Shown here: positions 34,841 through 45,600 of the stretch, in pieces
How the letters are laid out: each line of letters opens with the position of its first letter
Position numbering within the stretch: the first letter of the stretch is position 1
Origin: Geobacter sp. UBA698
GTDB taxonomy: Bacteria; Desulfobacterota; Desulfuromonadia; Geobacterales; Pseudopelobacteraceae
Assembly: GCA_002298925.1 (NCBI GenBank)
Contig: DBMM01000065.1
Span: forward strand, 40,017 to 104,016
DNA length: 64,000 bases
Direction of reading: 5' to 3'
Notes under the pieces: generated by a model
What the model was told of the DNA's origin: nothing
The model's input: only the letters and a program-made list of their open reading frames with translations
The model's database searches: none
Translations under genes and position numbers: made by a program

Positions 34841-37800
34841 ATGCTTGATTTTGAACTGGTAATCGGGGTATCCCTCCTTTATGTCGCGCTCCTCTTTCTG
34901 GTGGCCTTCTATGCAGAGCGAAAGCAGGAACTGGGGCAGAGCGTCATCTCCAACTCTCTCGTCTACGCACTTTCCATCGCTGTTTACGAAACATCCTGGG
35001 CTTTTTATGGCAGCGTCGGCAAAGCTGCCACCACCGGTCTCGACTTTCTTCTCCCCTCCCTCGGTGCCACCCTCACAGTCTTCTCCTGGTGGTTTCTGCT
35101 GCGCAAGATGGTCCGTATTGCCAAGGAAAACAACATAACCTCCATCGCCGACTTTATCAGCTCCCGTTACGGGAAGTCGCAATGGCTGGGGGTGCTTGTC
35201 ACCATCATCGCCATACTCGGCATCATGCCGTACATTGCCCTGCAACTCAAAGCGGTATCCACAACCTTCGACATACTCTGCGGTTACCCCCTGATCCAGC
35301 TCCCATTTACCCATGAAACCATCCCATTGACACCGTATCTGGACTTTTTCGCAGCGCTGATTCTCAGTGTCTTCGGCGTCGTCTTCGGCGCCCGGCGCCT
35401 GGTCTCTTCCGAGCGCCACGAAGGGTTGGTGGCTGCCATCGCCGTCGGCTCGATCATAAAGTTGGCAGCGTTTTTGACTGTCGGCATCTTTGTCACCTAC
35501 TTCATGTTCAACGGTTTCACCGATATCTTTTCCCGCACGCAGACACAAAACTCGGTCTTGCTGGACCATCTGACCACCATTGGTGAACCGGGCGAACCCC
35601 CCTATCTGAACTGGTTTGCGATGCTCACCATGTCGATGGGAGTAGTCATGCTCCTCCCCCGCCAGTTCCAGATGATGGTCATCGAGAACTCCGCTGAAGA
35701 GCACATAAAAAATGCCATGTGGCTCTTCCCCGCCTATACGTTTTTAATCAACCTCTTTGTCGTGCCGATAGCGCTGGGCGGCATCCTGCATACCGGCGGC
35801 AGCTCGGGCGCCGATTTCTTCGTCCTGACACTCCCCTTGAAGACGGGCCATCAGTGGCTGGCGCTGTTCACATTTCTGGGTGGGGTCTCCGCTGCCGCCG
35901 GCATGGTCATGGTCGAATCGGTGGCCATCGCCACCATGTTCCTCAACCACCTGATCATGCCGATCGTGGTAAGGCTGAAACCGAGAAGCTGGTTTCCGGT
36001 TCTGCTCATCAACCTGAAGCGCTTCGGCATCTTCCTGGTTGTCTTTCTGGGCTACATTTACGAAAAAATCGTTGGCGAAACCTACATGCTCATCAACATA
36101 GGAATTGTCTCCTTTGTCGCCATCATCCAGCTCGCCCCGGCGTTTATCGGCGGACTTTACTGGCGCAGGGGGAACAGAACGGGGGCGTTCATCGGTATCC
36201 TGCTTGGTTTCCTGTTATGGTTTTATACCCTGTTGGTCCCCTCTTTCATGGAATCCGGCTGGTGGCAGAGCGATATCCTGCAGAATGGTCCCTTTGGTCT
36301 TGGTTTTTTGAAGCCGACCGAGCTTTTCGGACTCAGCGGGTTCGACACCTGGACCCACTCCCTGTTCTGGAGCATGTTCTTTAATATCGGCTGCTACCTG
36401 ATATTCTCAATCGCCATATCACAAGACGACATGGAGCAGGAGCAGGCGAAAAAGTTTGTCGACGTGTTCAAGCCGGAAGAGGAGGCCCCGTCGGAGACCA
36501 AAAGACTGTCCAAGCCGGTCACCATCGTCCAGTTTGTCAATCTGATGTCTAAATTCATCGGCGAAGCCCAGGCCCATGCCGCCATCAGCGATTATATGGG
36601 GGAGAGGGAGGTAGACGAAAAAGGAGGGGTATCGGAGTTTGAACTCCCTGCTTTAAGGAGCTTTGCGGAAAAGACGTTGGCTGGTGCCATGGGCGCGGCC
36701 GCAGCAGGAGCGGTAGTGGAAAGTTATCTGTCGGACATGGGCTCCAGGCTGGAGCCCGTTTATGATATCTATAGCAAGGTCCGGACCGATCTGAAGGAAA
36801 GCCGCGAAAACCTTTACGTAAGACTGCGGGCCTCGGAGATCATGAACCGGACCCTTGATCTCCGGATTATCATGGATGAACTCCTTGAACTCGTCTGCCG
36901 GGAGTTCAGGTTTGACCTGGCGATCATACGGCTGATCAACGCAAAGGGTGCTCTTACCACTTGCAGTCATTACGGAAAAGATATACCTGCCATCACCGAA
37001 ATGGAGATCGTGCCGGACATCAACAGGTATATCGGTGATGCCTTCCTTTCAAACAAGCCGCGATTTGTGAACGATACCACATATATCACAAAACCGGTTT
37101 CGAAGGAGTTGATCGAGCGCGAGGGGATCCGCTCTTTCGCCCATATCCCCATCGTCCGTGAAGGGGAGCCTCATTTGGGAATATTGTCGGTGTATTCTAC
37201 ATCGATTGTAGGGCTTTTCACGCCGGGCTTTCTCGATCTTCTCTCAAGTCTCGCCGGCCAACTGGCCCAGGCGGTGAAGATCGATTCGGAAATGAAGGCC
37301 CGGGAACTGGAGCGGCGGGAGAAAGAGAGAGTACTCAATGAAATGGAGATTGCCAAGCAGATCCAGCTCTCCCTCCTCCCGGCAAACTATCCGGAATTGA
37401 AAGGGGTTCAGTTTGCCTGCTGCTGCGTGCCGGCCACCCATGTGGGTGGCGATTACTACGACTTTTTCCCCCGGGGAGAAAGCACCGTCGATGTGGTCAT
37501 CGCCGATGTCTCCGGCCACAGTGTCGGAGCGGCGCTGATCATGACCGAAACCCGCAGCGTCCTGCGGGCGCAGATCCGCCTGACCAGTAGCGCCGGTGAG
37601 ATACTGTCGGAATTGAATGAACTTCTCCACGAAGACCTGAGCAGGGCGGAACTCTTCATCACCATGTTTTATGCAAAATACGACGCCGCCAGACGCCTGC
37701 TCATGTATGCAAATGCCGGCCATAATCCCCCTTTGCTCTTTCGTCCCGGAGAGATGTCTTTTACGGAACTGGATGCTGAAGGGCTTATTCTAGGTATAAA

Positions 37801-38065
37801 GAGGGAAGTTGCCTTTGAAGAAAAGTGCATCTCATTGCAAACGGGAGATCTGCTACTAATTTATACCGACGGTATCATTGAGGCGCAAAATGAAGCTGGT
37901 GAACTGTTCGGCGTTGGCCGGCTAAGTGACATACTTGCGGCAAACCACGAAGAGCCGCCCGGGCGGATTATCGATGCCGTTCTGAAAGAGGTGACGGTCT
38001 TTTCCCGCTCTCCGGTTCTGCAGGACGACATATCCATGGTACTGATGAAAATCGCTCCACTTTGA
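34841..38065 (+). CDS. Na+/solute symporter-like sensor with GAF and SpoIIE-type PP2C phosphatase
   Basis: A 1074-residue protein. Residues 1-560 are a 12-13 helix sodium:solute symporter (SSS) domain like that of CbrA-type sensors (SFMESG and YWRRGNRTGAF loops). Next comes a linker with a coiled coil, a GAF domain (about 645-810) and a C-terminal SpoIIE-like PP2C Ser/Thr phosphatase with EMEIAKQIQLSLLP, VGGDYYDFF, IADVSGHSVGAAL and QDDISMVL. It probably couples solute sensing or transport to dephosphorylation of an anti-sigma-antagonist-type target, though no such target gene is adjacent. I chose ATG 34841, with GAGGGG before it; an earlier in-frame ATG lacks a site. Confidence 0.88.
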   Translation: MLDFELVIGVSLLYVALLFLVAFYAERKQELGQSVISNSLVYALSIAVYETSWAFYGSVGKAATTGLDFLLPSLGATLTVFSWWFLLRKMVRIAKENNITSIADFISSRYGKSQWLGVLVTIIAILGIMPYIALQLKAVSTTFDILCGYPLIQLPFTHETIPLTPYLDFFAALILSVFGVVFGARRLVSSERHEGLVAAIAVGSIIKLAAFLTVGIFVTYFMFNGFTDIFSRTQTQNSVLLDHLTTIGEPGEPPYLNWFAMLTMSMGVVMLLPRQFQMMVIENSAEEHIKNAMWLFPAYTFLINLFVVPIALGGILHTGGSSGADFFVLTLPLKTGHQWLALFTFLGGVSAAAGMVMVESVAIATMFLNHLIMPIVVRLKPRSWFPVLLINLKRFGIFLVVFLGYIYEKIVGETYMLINIGIVSFVAIIQLAPAFIGGLYWRRGNRTGAFIGILLGFLLWFYTLLVPSFMESGWWQSDILQNGPFGLGFLKPTELFGLSGFDTWTHSLFWSMFFNIGCYLIFSIAISQDDMEQEQAKKFVDVFKPEEEAPSETKRLSKPVTIVQFVNLMSKFIGEAQAHAAISDYMGEREVDEKGGVSEFELPALRSFAEKTLAGAMGAAAAGAVVESYLSDMGSRLEPVYDIYSKVRTDLKESRENLYVRLRASEIMNRTLDLRIIMDELLELVCREFRFDLAIIRLINAKGALTTCSHYGKDIPAITEMEIVPDINRYIGDAFLSNKPRFVNDTTYITKPVSKELIEREGIRSFAHIPIVREGEPHLGILSVYSTSIVGLFTPGFLDLLSSLAGQLAQAVKIDSEMKARELERREKERVLNEMEIAKQIQLSLLPANYPELKGVQFACCCVPATHVGGDYYDFFPRGESTVDVVIADVSGHSVGAALIMTETRSVLRAQIRLTSSAGEILSELNELLHEDLSRAELFITMFYAKYDAARRLLMYANAGHNPPLLFRPGEMSFTELDAEGLILGIKREVAFEEKCISLQTGDLLLIYTDGIIEAQNEAGELFGVGRLSDILAANHEEPPGRIIDAVLKEVTVFSRSPVLQDDISMVLMKIAPL

Positions 38066-38214
38066 CAAACCCAAAACCGGCAGTACAATTGAAAATTCAT
38101 AAAACATCTACGAACCCGCCTTTTCCCTTCCTCCGGCGGGAATGGTTGCTCCCGGTTGCTCACTAACCCGCAATCCCGCGCTGCCTGAAGTGCGGAACGC
38201 CAAGGAGGGCTCGC

Positions 38215-41200
38215 ATGAAGACCCCCCACCTCTCGTTCGAAAAGCTGATGGAACTCCGTCTCCCCCGGCTCGACCCCGCTGAACTTTCGCTGGCCGCATT
38301 CCGCCGTGCCCCGCAGAAGGCCAGCTTTGACTGGCTGGCAGGGGCTGAGGAACTCCTCTTCGGTGCCCGGCCCACCAGGGCGGCGCCGATACCGATGACC
38401 AAGGGACCTCCCCCGAAGCTCATCACCTTCGGCCCCTTCTCGTTCCTTTACAACCAGCTCCAGCTGACGCTCCAGGAGCAGGGTGTTCCCCAGTTCTGGC
38501 ACCTGGAGACCGCCTGGTTCGGCGGCACCCCCACCCTCACGGTGACCCAGAAGGATGGAGGCGTGGATATCGCCCTGGCCGGCGCCTTCTACCCCGGCAC
38601 CTCGATCCCCGCCTCGCTGAAAGCGGTCATCAGACTCATTGACAACACCTGGACGCTCCGCCTCCGGCTCAAGTACGGGAGCTTCGATGCCACCCTTCCC
38701 CTTTCCCCGTGGCTGAAACGTGCCCAGTGGGCCCTGTCGCCGGTCCACCTGGATTTTGAGTGCTGCCCACTGGGGCCGGCTTCTGCGCTCATGGCCGATG
38801 GCCCCGGCATCGCCGCCTTTACGCCGGACTGGCTGCTGGGGACACAGACCATTGACGGGTTCCGCCTCGCCGGCTTCCCGGAGAACGTGACCGCCGACGC
38901 CGCGTTGGTGGGGCTCCTGCCACCCGGCGCCCCGGCCTTCTTCCTCCCGAACACTTTGCGCCGGACCGGCATCCTCTTCGCGTCGGACAGTCAGTTCCCG
39001 CTTCAGCCCGTGTTCGCGTCCCCCGGCCCAACCATCCACCTGGGTCCGTTCCGCTTCGACGGTCTCTTCCTGGAAACGGGGCTCCTGCCGAACGACCAGG
39101 CGATCCGCTTCCTCTTCGCCCAGTCGGTGGCCGACCCGACCCTGGCGGGGCTAGATACCGGCGGTGGTCTTCGGGGGAGCGACGGCGAGCCGTTCCGGAT
39201 TCCGCTGCGCAACCCACGCTACGCCCAGCTCTTCGACGACAGCCGGCAGCGGACCGCCGCGGGGCTCGTTGCTCAGGTGGACGAGGTCCCCTTCTGGCTC
39301 CATAGCCGGGGGGTGAGCCTCCTGCTGACGCAGTCCCGCCAGGCGCCGTTCGCCGGCATTCTCCAGTTGGGGAGCGCACCCCCGGTCATGCTCTGCCGCC
39401 TCACCCTCACCAAGAGCGCGCCCCGAGTGGAGGGGATGCTGGTCCGCCCTGAGCCGGCGCCTCCCCGCTCCGAGCTCCTCGTTACCTGGCGGCCGCTGCC
39501 GGGCACCCTGCAGCCCAGCTTCGGCCACGTGGAGATCGACACCACGGCCGGCACCGCCACGGTCCGGCTTCCCCGCAACACGTCGCTGGCCGTGGTCCGG
39601 CGCGACGACTTCCTCCACCTGGGGTACCGCTGGACCAACCTGCGACTGGTGACCGAAGGAACCACCAGGCGCCTACAGCCGGTCGCTGCCGGGGCCAGCT
39701 ACCTTGCGGTGCTCTTCCCACCCCAGAGCATCGGTGAGGAGACTTTCTTCGAGGCCGACCCGAGCTACAAGGTGAGCGATTCAGACATGCCTGCCTCCCA
39801 GCAGGTGAAGCAGGCACCGAGCATTTCCAACCCTCCCTCGCCGCCGGTGAAGGCACTGATGGCCAAGCCGAGCCGCCTGGTCTTCACTTTGCCGAATGGA
39901 GGCCAGCCATTCCTCGTGACCAGCACGACCATCCTCGACTGGAAGCCTCTCACCCCATCCCTGGCGCCGACGGCCCTGCCGGGAGCGGTGCGGCTTAAGC
40001 GACCGGGCTTGCCGCCGATCGTCCTCCCGGGCCCGAACCTTGTCCTCAAGACTGCAGCGCCACTCTGGAACCGGGCCGCGCCGCTTCAACGGGTAACTAC
40101 CGCACTCACGCTGCAGAAGGTTCTCGGCAACCTACGTCCCATCGACATCATCAGCATCCTGCCGGGGATACTCTTGAAGCCGTCACCCCCCTCGGCCACC
40201 ACAACCCAGATCGAGCTTCCCTTCCGCCTGATCCTCTCCCCCAACCGCTACGGCAGCTGGGTCCACGCCGATGCCCCGGTGACCCACGACGGTCGGACCG
40301 AGCTCTGGCACACCCGGCTGGCCGTCCAGACGGGCGAGGAGGTCAGCGAAGAACCCCACCAGTACCGGACCGTGCGGGCCATCTGGGCCCGCGACCATGA
40401 TATCCCCATCGACTTCGACAAGCCGTTCCTGATGCCGCTGGACCAGGACGACCGACGCCAGCTGGTGGACCTGACCGCCGACTTCACCATCGGCACCCCG
40501 ACCCCGGTTGCCATCAACAAGCTGATGCTCTCCTCCCTGGGGGGCTGGCTCGACAGCGACCTGCATCTGTCGCCGCCGGCGGGCTACGCCGTGGAGCAGT
40601 GGCGGCACCGGGCCACCATGGGACGCGACCACTTAGTGCGGGTGGTCTACAAGGGGTTTCTCTTCCCCTTCGGCCACCGGGCGTCACTGGTGAAGATCAG
40701 CGAGCGCAAGGTGGAGCTCTCCCCCACCGGCGACCCGGTGGCGTACATCAGGCAGCGGATGTTCATCATCATCCGGGAACCGGAGCGGACCTACGGTGGC
40801 AAAGCCTACGCCCACAGCGGCCGAGAGACCCCACTGCGGCGGGTGCGAATCACGACCCTCGTCACCCCCAACCTGAACCCGCCCCAGGAATCGCCGCTGG
40901 GCGCCGATCCCGGCCAGCGCCCCCTGGGAGGACCGGTGGGGACGCCCCCCATCGCCGCCTTCTGGCCCCGGGTGGGGCCTGGCGACTTCCTCTTCCACCT
41001 GAAGGGATGGGACTGGGAAGGTCACGAGCTGGATTTCGTGATGCCCCTGGCCTTCGTCCGCTCGGACATGCTTGACAACGCCGCCGAGATCAAGGTGGCG
41101 GTAGATGCCTACAACGCCTCCAAGGAGAAGGACCGGCGCAAGACCACCCTCGGCGGTCAGCAGGTGGCCCTGGCCGAGGCGACAGGCTACGTGGGAAAGA

Positions 41201-42684
41201 CCACCTTCGATACGGCAGCCATGAGCTTCGTCGCCCTCTCCCCTGCCGACGGCACCCGCGAGCCCCCCTGCTATCCGAAGCTGGACCAGGCAAATATTGC
41301 CATTGCCGCCCTGCGGCAGATGACCGGCAGCAACGATCCGGCGACAATCGAACTGGCTCCCCGCTACCTGGAGCACAGCTTCGACCCGGCGAAGAACAAG
41401 GCCGGACTCTTCGCCCAGGTGCCGGCCATGCTTCCGGCCCCATCCCTGGACTACACGGCCGGCAAGAGTTCCGACCGCTCCGGCGGGGTCGCCACCCCCA
41501 GCATGGTGATCCGCGGCCTTTCCCGGGAACTCGGCACCTTGGGGGACACGGCCGACAGCTTCGCCGAAGGGAACTTCGATCCGCTTCAGTTCTTCTCCGG
41601 CATGAACGCCCAACTTCTGGGGGGAATCACCCTCGCCGACATTCTGGACGTGCTGATCCCCGGTGACTTTCTGGCCCAGGCGCCGAAGCTCGTCACCACC
41701 AACTCGGCCAGCGAGATCACCACGACCCTCCACTGGGAGACGACGAAACTCAAAACCAGCGGCCCCTTCATAAAGGGGGGCTCCTCGAAGCTCTCCCTCG
41801 ACAGCATCCTGAAGACCGCCAAGGCCGGCGGCGGCCGCAGCTTCCAGCTGACGGGAAAGCTCGACGACTTCACCATCAACCTAGCAGAAGTGGTTATCGT
41901 CGGGTTCAAGGAGTTTTCCTTCACCTCCCGGGACGGCAAGAAGCCCGACGTCCACGTGGATATCACCGGAATTGAATTCACCGGGGCGCTTGAGTTCGTG
42001 AACACACTGCGGAACTACCTGCAGCCGGCCAACTTTGCCGATCCCCCCTTCCTCGACGTGACCCCCCAGGGGATCATCGCCGGCTACAACCTCACCATCC
42101 CGACAGTCTCCGTGGGCGCGGTGTCGCTCCAGAACCTGGCCCTCGGCGCCCGCCTCTCCCTTCCGTTCACCGGCGAGCCGATGCGGCTCCGCTTCAACGT
42201 CTCCGAACGGCAGAGCCCGTTCATCGTCTCAGTGGCTCCCTTTGGCGGCGGCGGCTTCTTCGCCCTGGCCGTGGGGATGGACGGGGTCGAGACCCTGGAG
42301 GCCTCCATCGAGTTCGGCGGCTGCGTGGCAATCGACCTGGGGGTGGCCAGCGGCGGGATCTCGCTCATGGCCGGCATCTATCTCCGGATCGAGATAACAA
42401 CCGACCATTCGGAGCTGACCGGTTATGTCCGGGCAAACGGCTCCCTGCAGGTGCTCGGGCTCATCACAGTGTCGCTGGAATTCTACCTGGGTCTCTCATA
42501 CGACTTCGGCCACGGCAAGGCGTGGGGCGAGTGCCGGGTATCGGTGAAGGTGGAGGTGCTCCTCTTCAGCGCCAGCGTCACCGTCACCATGCGCAAGCAA
42601 TTTGCCGGTTCCAGCGGAGATCCACCGTTCGGCGTCATGATGCCCCAGCCGCGCTGGGAAGCCTTCGCTGCGGCGTTTGCATAG
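38215..42684 (+). CDS. Very large unrecognised beta-rich protein, first of a pair
   Basis: A 1489-residue protein with no signal peptide and no clear helices, so probably cytoplasmic or delivered by an unseen route. It is rich in short beta-like strands, Pro and Gly. The N-terminal third has repeated phrases such as ITFGPFSF and IHLGPFRFDGLF. The last 250 residues have alternating hydrophobic strands (GGGGFFALAVGMDG, VLGLITVSLEFYLGLSYDFG) that suggest a beta-helix or barrel-like lipid-facing surface. I do not recognise the family. AAGGAGG precedes the ATG. The next gene starts 12 bases after the stop, so the two are an operon. GC content is high and uniform. Confidence 0.8.
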   Translation: MKTPHLSFEKLMELRLPRLDPAELSLAAFRRAPQKASFDWLAGAEELLFGARPTRAAPIPMTKGPPPKLITFGPFSFLYNQLQLTLQEQGVPQFWHLETAWFGGTPTLTVTQKDGGVDIALAGAFYPGTSIPASLKAVIRLIDNTWTLRLRLKYGSFDATLPLSPWLKRAQWALSPVHLDFECCPLGPASALMADGPGIAAFTPDWLLGTQTIDGFRLAGFPENVTADAALVGLLPPGAPAFFLPNTLRRTGILFASDSQFPLQPVFASPGPTIHLGPFRFDGLFLETGLLPNDQAIRFLFAQSVADPTLAGLDTGGGLRGSDGEPFRIPLRNPRYAQLFDDSRQRTAAGLVAQVDEVPFWLHSRGVSLLLTQSRQAPFAGILQLGSAPPVMLCRLTLTKSAPRVEGMLVRPEPAPPRSELLVTWRPLPGTLQPSFGHVEIDTTAGTATVRLPRNTSLAVVRRDDFLHLGYRWTNLRLVTEGTTRRLQPVAAGASYLAVLFPPQSIGEETFFEADPSYKVSDSDMPASQQVKQAPSISNPPSPPVKALMAKPSRLVFTLPNGGQPFLVTSTTILDWKPLTPSLAPTALPGAVRLKRPGLPPIVLPGPNLVLKTAAPLWNRAAPLQRVTTALTLQKVLGNLRPIDIISILPGILLKPSPPSATTTQIELPFRLILSPNRYGSWVHADAPVTHDGRTELWHTRLAVQTGEEVSEEPHQYRTVRAIWARDHDIPIDFDKPFLMPLDQDDRRQLVDLTADFTIGTPTPVAINKLMLSSLGGWLDSDLHLSPPAGYAVEQWRHRATMGRDHLVRVVYKGFLFPFGHRASLVKISERKVELSPTGDPVAYIRQRMFIIIREPERTYGGKAYAHSGRETPLRRVRITTLVTPNLNPPQESPLGADPGQRPLGGPVGTPPIAAFWPRVGPGDFLFHLKGWDWEGHELDFVMPLAFVRSDMLDNAAEIKVAVDAYNASKEKDRRKTTLGGQQVALAEATGYVGKTTFDTAAMSFVALSPADGTREPPCYPKLDQANIAIAALRQMTGSNDPATIELAPRYLEHSFDPAKNKAGLFAQVPAMLPAPSLDYTAGKSSDRSGGVATPSMVIRGLSRELGTLGDTADSFAEGNFDPLQFFSGMNAQLLGGITLADILDVLIPGDFLAQAPKLVTTNSASEITTTLHWETTKLKTSGPFIKGGSSKLSLDSILKTAKAGGGRSFQLTGKLDDFTINLAEVVIVGFKEFSFTSRDGKKPDVHVDITGIEFTGALEFVNTLRNYLQPANFADPPFLDVTPQGIIAGYNLTIPTVSVGAVSLQNLALGARLSLPFTGEPMRLRFNVSERQSPFIVSVAPFGGGGFFALAVGMDGVETLEASIEFGGCVAIDLGVASGGISLMAGIYLRIEITTDHSELTGYVRANGSLQVLGLITVSLEFYLGLSYDFGHGKAWGECRVSVKVEVLLFSASVTVTMRKQFAGSSGDPPFGVMMPQPRWEAFAAAFA

Positions 42685-42696
42685 GGGGTTACTGCC

Positions 42697-45600
42697 ATGA
42701 AACAGACAATCATATGGACTGCCCTTCCGAAGGGAATCAGCGACGATGGAAAGAACCTGCTCCTGTCGGTGGTGGTCTCCCCCCGGCTCGATACCGGCGG
42801 ACCCGACCTGAAGCTGATCGCCTTTCCTGCCTTCTCAAACTGGCCTGCCCAGCCGCTGCAGATCTTCATCCAGTTCAGCGGCCAGGCACCGACAGCGGCG
42901 ACCATCCTGCCGCCCGCCGCTGATCCGGCCCTCTGGCAGGCCCTCTTCCCGGCGGAAGAGACCACTGTCCGTTCATTTGTCCCCGCGGACCACACCAAAC
43001 AGCTCATCCACGCCTTCCCGGTGGCCAACGTGGTGGAATACCTTCGCAAGCTTTACGCCACCGTGGGGGTCGCCTCCCCCACTGACCTCCCCCTCATCGC
43101 CGAACTGGCCCAGAAGGGGGCAACGCTGGTCCGCACCGTCGAGGGGAACGGCCGCGAGTGGTGGAACCTGGACGACGGGCTGGAGCAGGAACTTTTCGGC
43201 CGGTACAAAAAGCTGAAGACGACGGCCCTGCCGCCGGGTCCGCCGGAGCCGGCCATGGACTTCTTCCGGGCCAGGCACTTCCACCGCTTCCGCGGCGGCA
43301 AGCGGGAGGTCCCGGTCCCCCTCCCCGACTTCGACTTCCACCAGGCCGTCACCATGCTGGGGGACCATCCCCTCCTGATGCGGCGGCTGGGGCTGGTGAT
43401 CGACGTGAGCGTCCCCCTTGCCGGCCAGCCCGCCAGCGACACCGTGCAGGTGGCGAGCGTGGAGCACGGGTTCGCCAGCGACGACCAACCCCTGCGGACC
43501 CGCTACCTCCTGGATACAGCCACGAAACGGTTCCTGCCGGCACCAAAGGCGGGATCGGACATGGCGGACGGGATGCTGCGGCTCGGATCGGCCGATTTCA
43601 GCATCCAGCAGGTGGACGTGGACGGCGCCGCCCTGAAGGCCATCGACTATGCCAACCAGCTCTACATGCGGCAGCAGGGGCGACTCAAGACAGCCGACTC
43701 CCCCCCTGACGACGGCCTGCCGGCCCTGCGCGCCGGCGGGGTCTCCGTGGTCCGCACCGGCCGGGCGGTACGGCTCTCCAACACTTTCAAGACGGTCACC
43801 CAGACCAATACGAACCTCAACCACCAGAACCCGCCGGAGCTCTCGGCCGATGACGTGACCCGCGGCTTCCGGGTGGATGTGCTGGACGGCTCCGGCAGTT
43901 GGCGCTCCCTCTGCCGACGCAGCGTCACCTACCGCGTCGGCCGTCTGGCGGGACCCCAGGCCGTCATCACCGCCACCGACGACGAAGGGACCATAACGAC
44001 CGCCGCCATGCAGGACACAGACCCCACGAAGGAGGACTTTTTTCTCCACGAGGCCCTCTTTCACTGGGACGGCTGGAGCCTGGTGGCCCCCCGCCCCGGC
44101 GAGGCGATCCAGAACGACGGCCTGAGCCACGGGGAGAACCTGGGGCCGGACGGCAAAACCCGCAACCCCTCGGCCACGACCCTCAACCTGGAAATAACCG
44201 CCGAACCGACCCCGAAATCCCTGCCGCGGCTCCGCTTCAGCAGCAGCTACCGGATCCGGGCCCGGGCCGTGGACATCGCCGGCAACAGCCTTCCCCACAC
44301 ATCCACCGACGCCACCCAGGCCTCGCCGCCGGTCACCTACCGCCGCTTCGAGCCGGTTGAATCGCCAGCCGTAGCCATCGTCTCCGCCGTTCCCCTGTCG
44401 GACCTGCCGGGCGAATCGGCTACCCGCATAGTGATCCGGAGCTACAACGACAGTCCGGCCGATGACGGTGCCCTCTCCCCCGAGACCTCGGAGCGGCTAC
44501 TGCTCCCACCCCGGACCGCCGTTACCATGATCGAGCAGTACGGGCTCCTGGACACCCCGACGGGGGTCGACGCCACTCCGGCCACCTGGAACCTCCTGGC
44601 CAAGAAAGATGCGGAACCCCTTCTAGATATTTACGACCCCAAAAAATTACCAAATGAGGTTCCCTACCTGGCCGACCCCTTCGCCAACGCCGCTGTCCTG
44701 CGGAGGCTCCCCGGCACGGCGCCGGAATCCATTCAGGCTGTCACCTTCGACGCCGCCCCCAATTGGTGGCAGGGGAAACCGTTCCGGATCGCCATTATCG
44801 AGGGGAGCGGCGCCCCGGCCTGGGACGCGACGGAACGCATCCTGACCGTGGAGATCCCCAAGGCCACCGTGGCAAAGGTCCGTCTCAGCTCCCGCTTCAC
44901 CCCCGGCGATCTGGAAAAACTCGCCATCTGGAAGTGGATCGAGGCCGAGGCCTTTGATGCGGACGACGCCGCGCGGCTGAAGGCCCTCGCCCTGGACGGC
45001 CTCCACTGGATGCTCACCCCCTTCCGGGAGCTGACTCTGGTCCACGCCGTGCAGCAGCCCCTGGCGCCGCCGGTCATCGAGAGCCTCGATCCCCGGAAGC
45101 TGACCGTGGGGGATACCTTCGCCACCCTGGAGGGAACCGTGGGAGTCCACGCCCCGAGCACCGGCAAGGTGGACCTCCTGGCCGTCTGGAGTGAGCCGAC
45201 CGGCATCGGGTTTGCACGCAAGAGCGGCGAATCCCACGCCTTCGACCTGCCGGTCGCCTCCCCCGATCTCCCGTCGGTCCCCTGGGGGAACCGTCGCCAC
45301 GAGTTCGGCGACACGAAATACCGCAAGGTGAGCTACTACGCCACCGCCGCCACCCGCTTCCGGGACTATTTCGACCCCACCCTCACCACCGACGAGTTGA
45401 CCCGGCCGCCGAAAGCCGAGCTTCCCCCCGCGTCCGATACCCACCTCTACGAGGCGGAAGTGCTCAACTCGGCCCGGCCCCTGGCTCCAAGCCTCCTCTA
45501 CATCGTCCCCACCTTCGGCTGGGAGGCTGGAGAGGACGAACGCGGGAACTTCAGCCGCCGCAGCGGAGGGCTGCGCCTCTACCTGGAGGAACCCTGGTTC

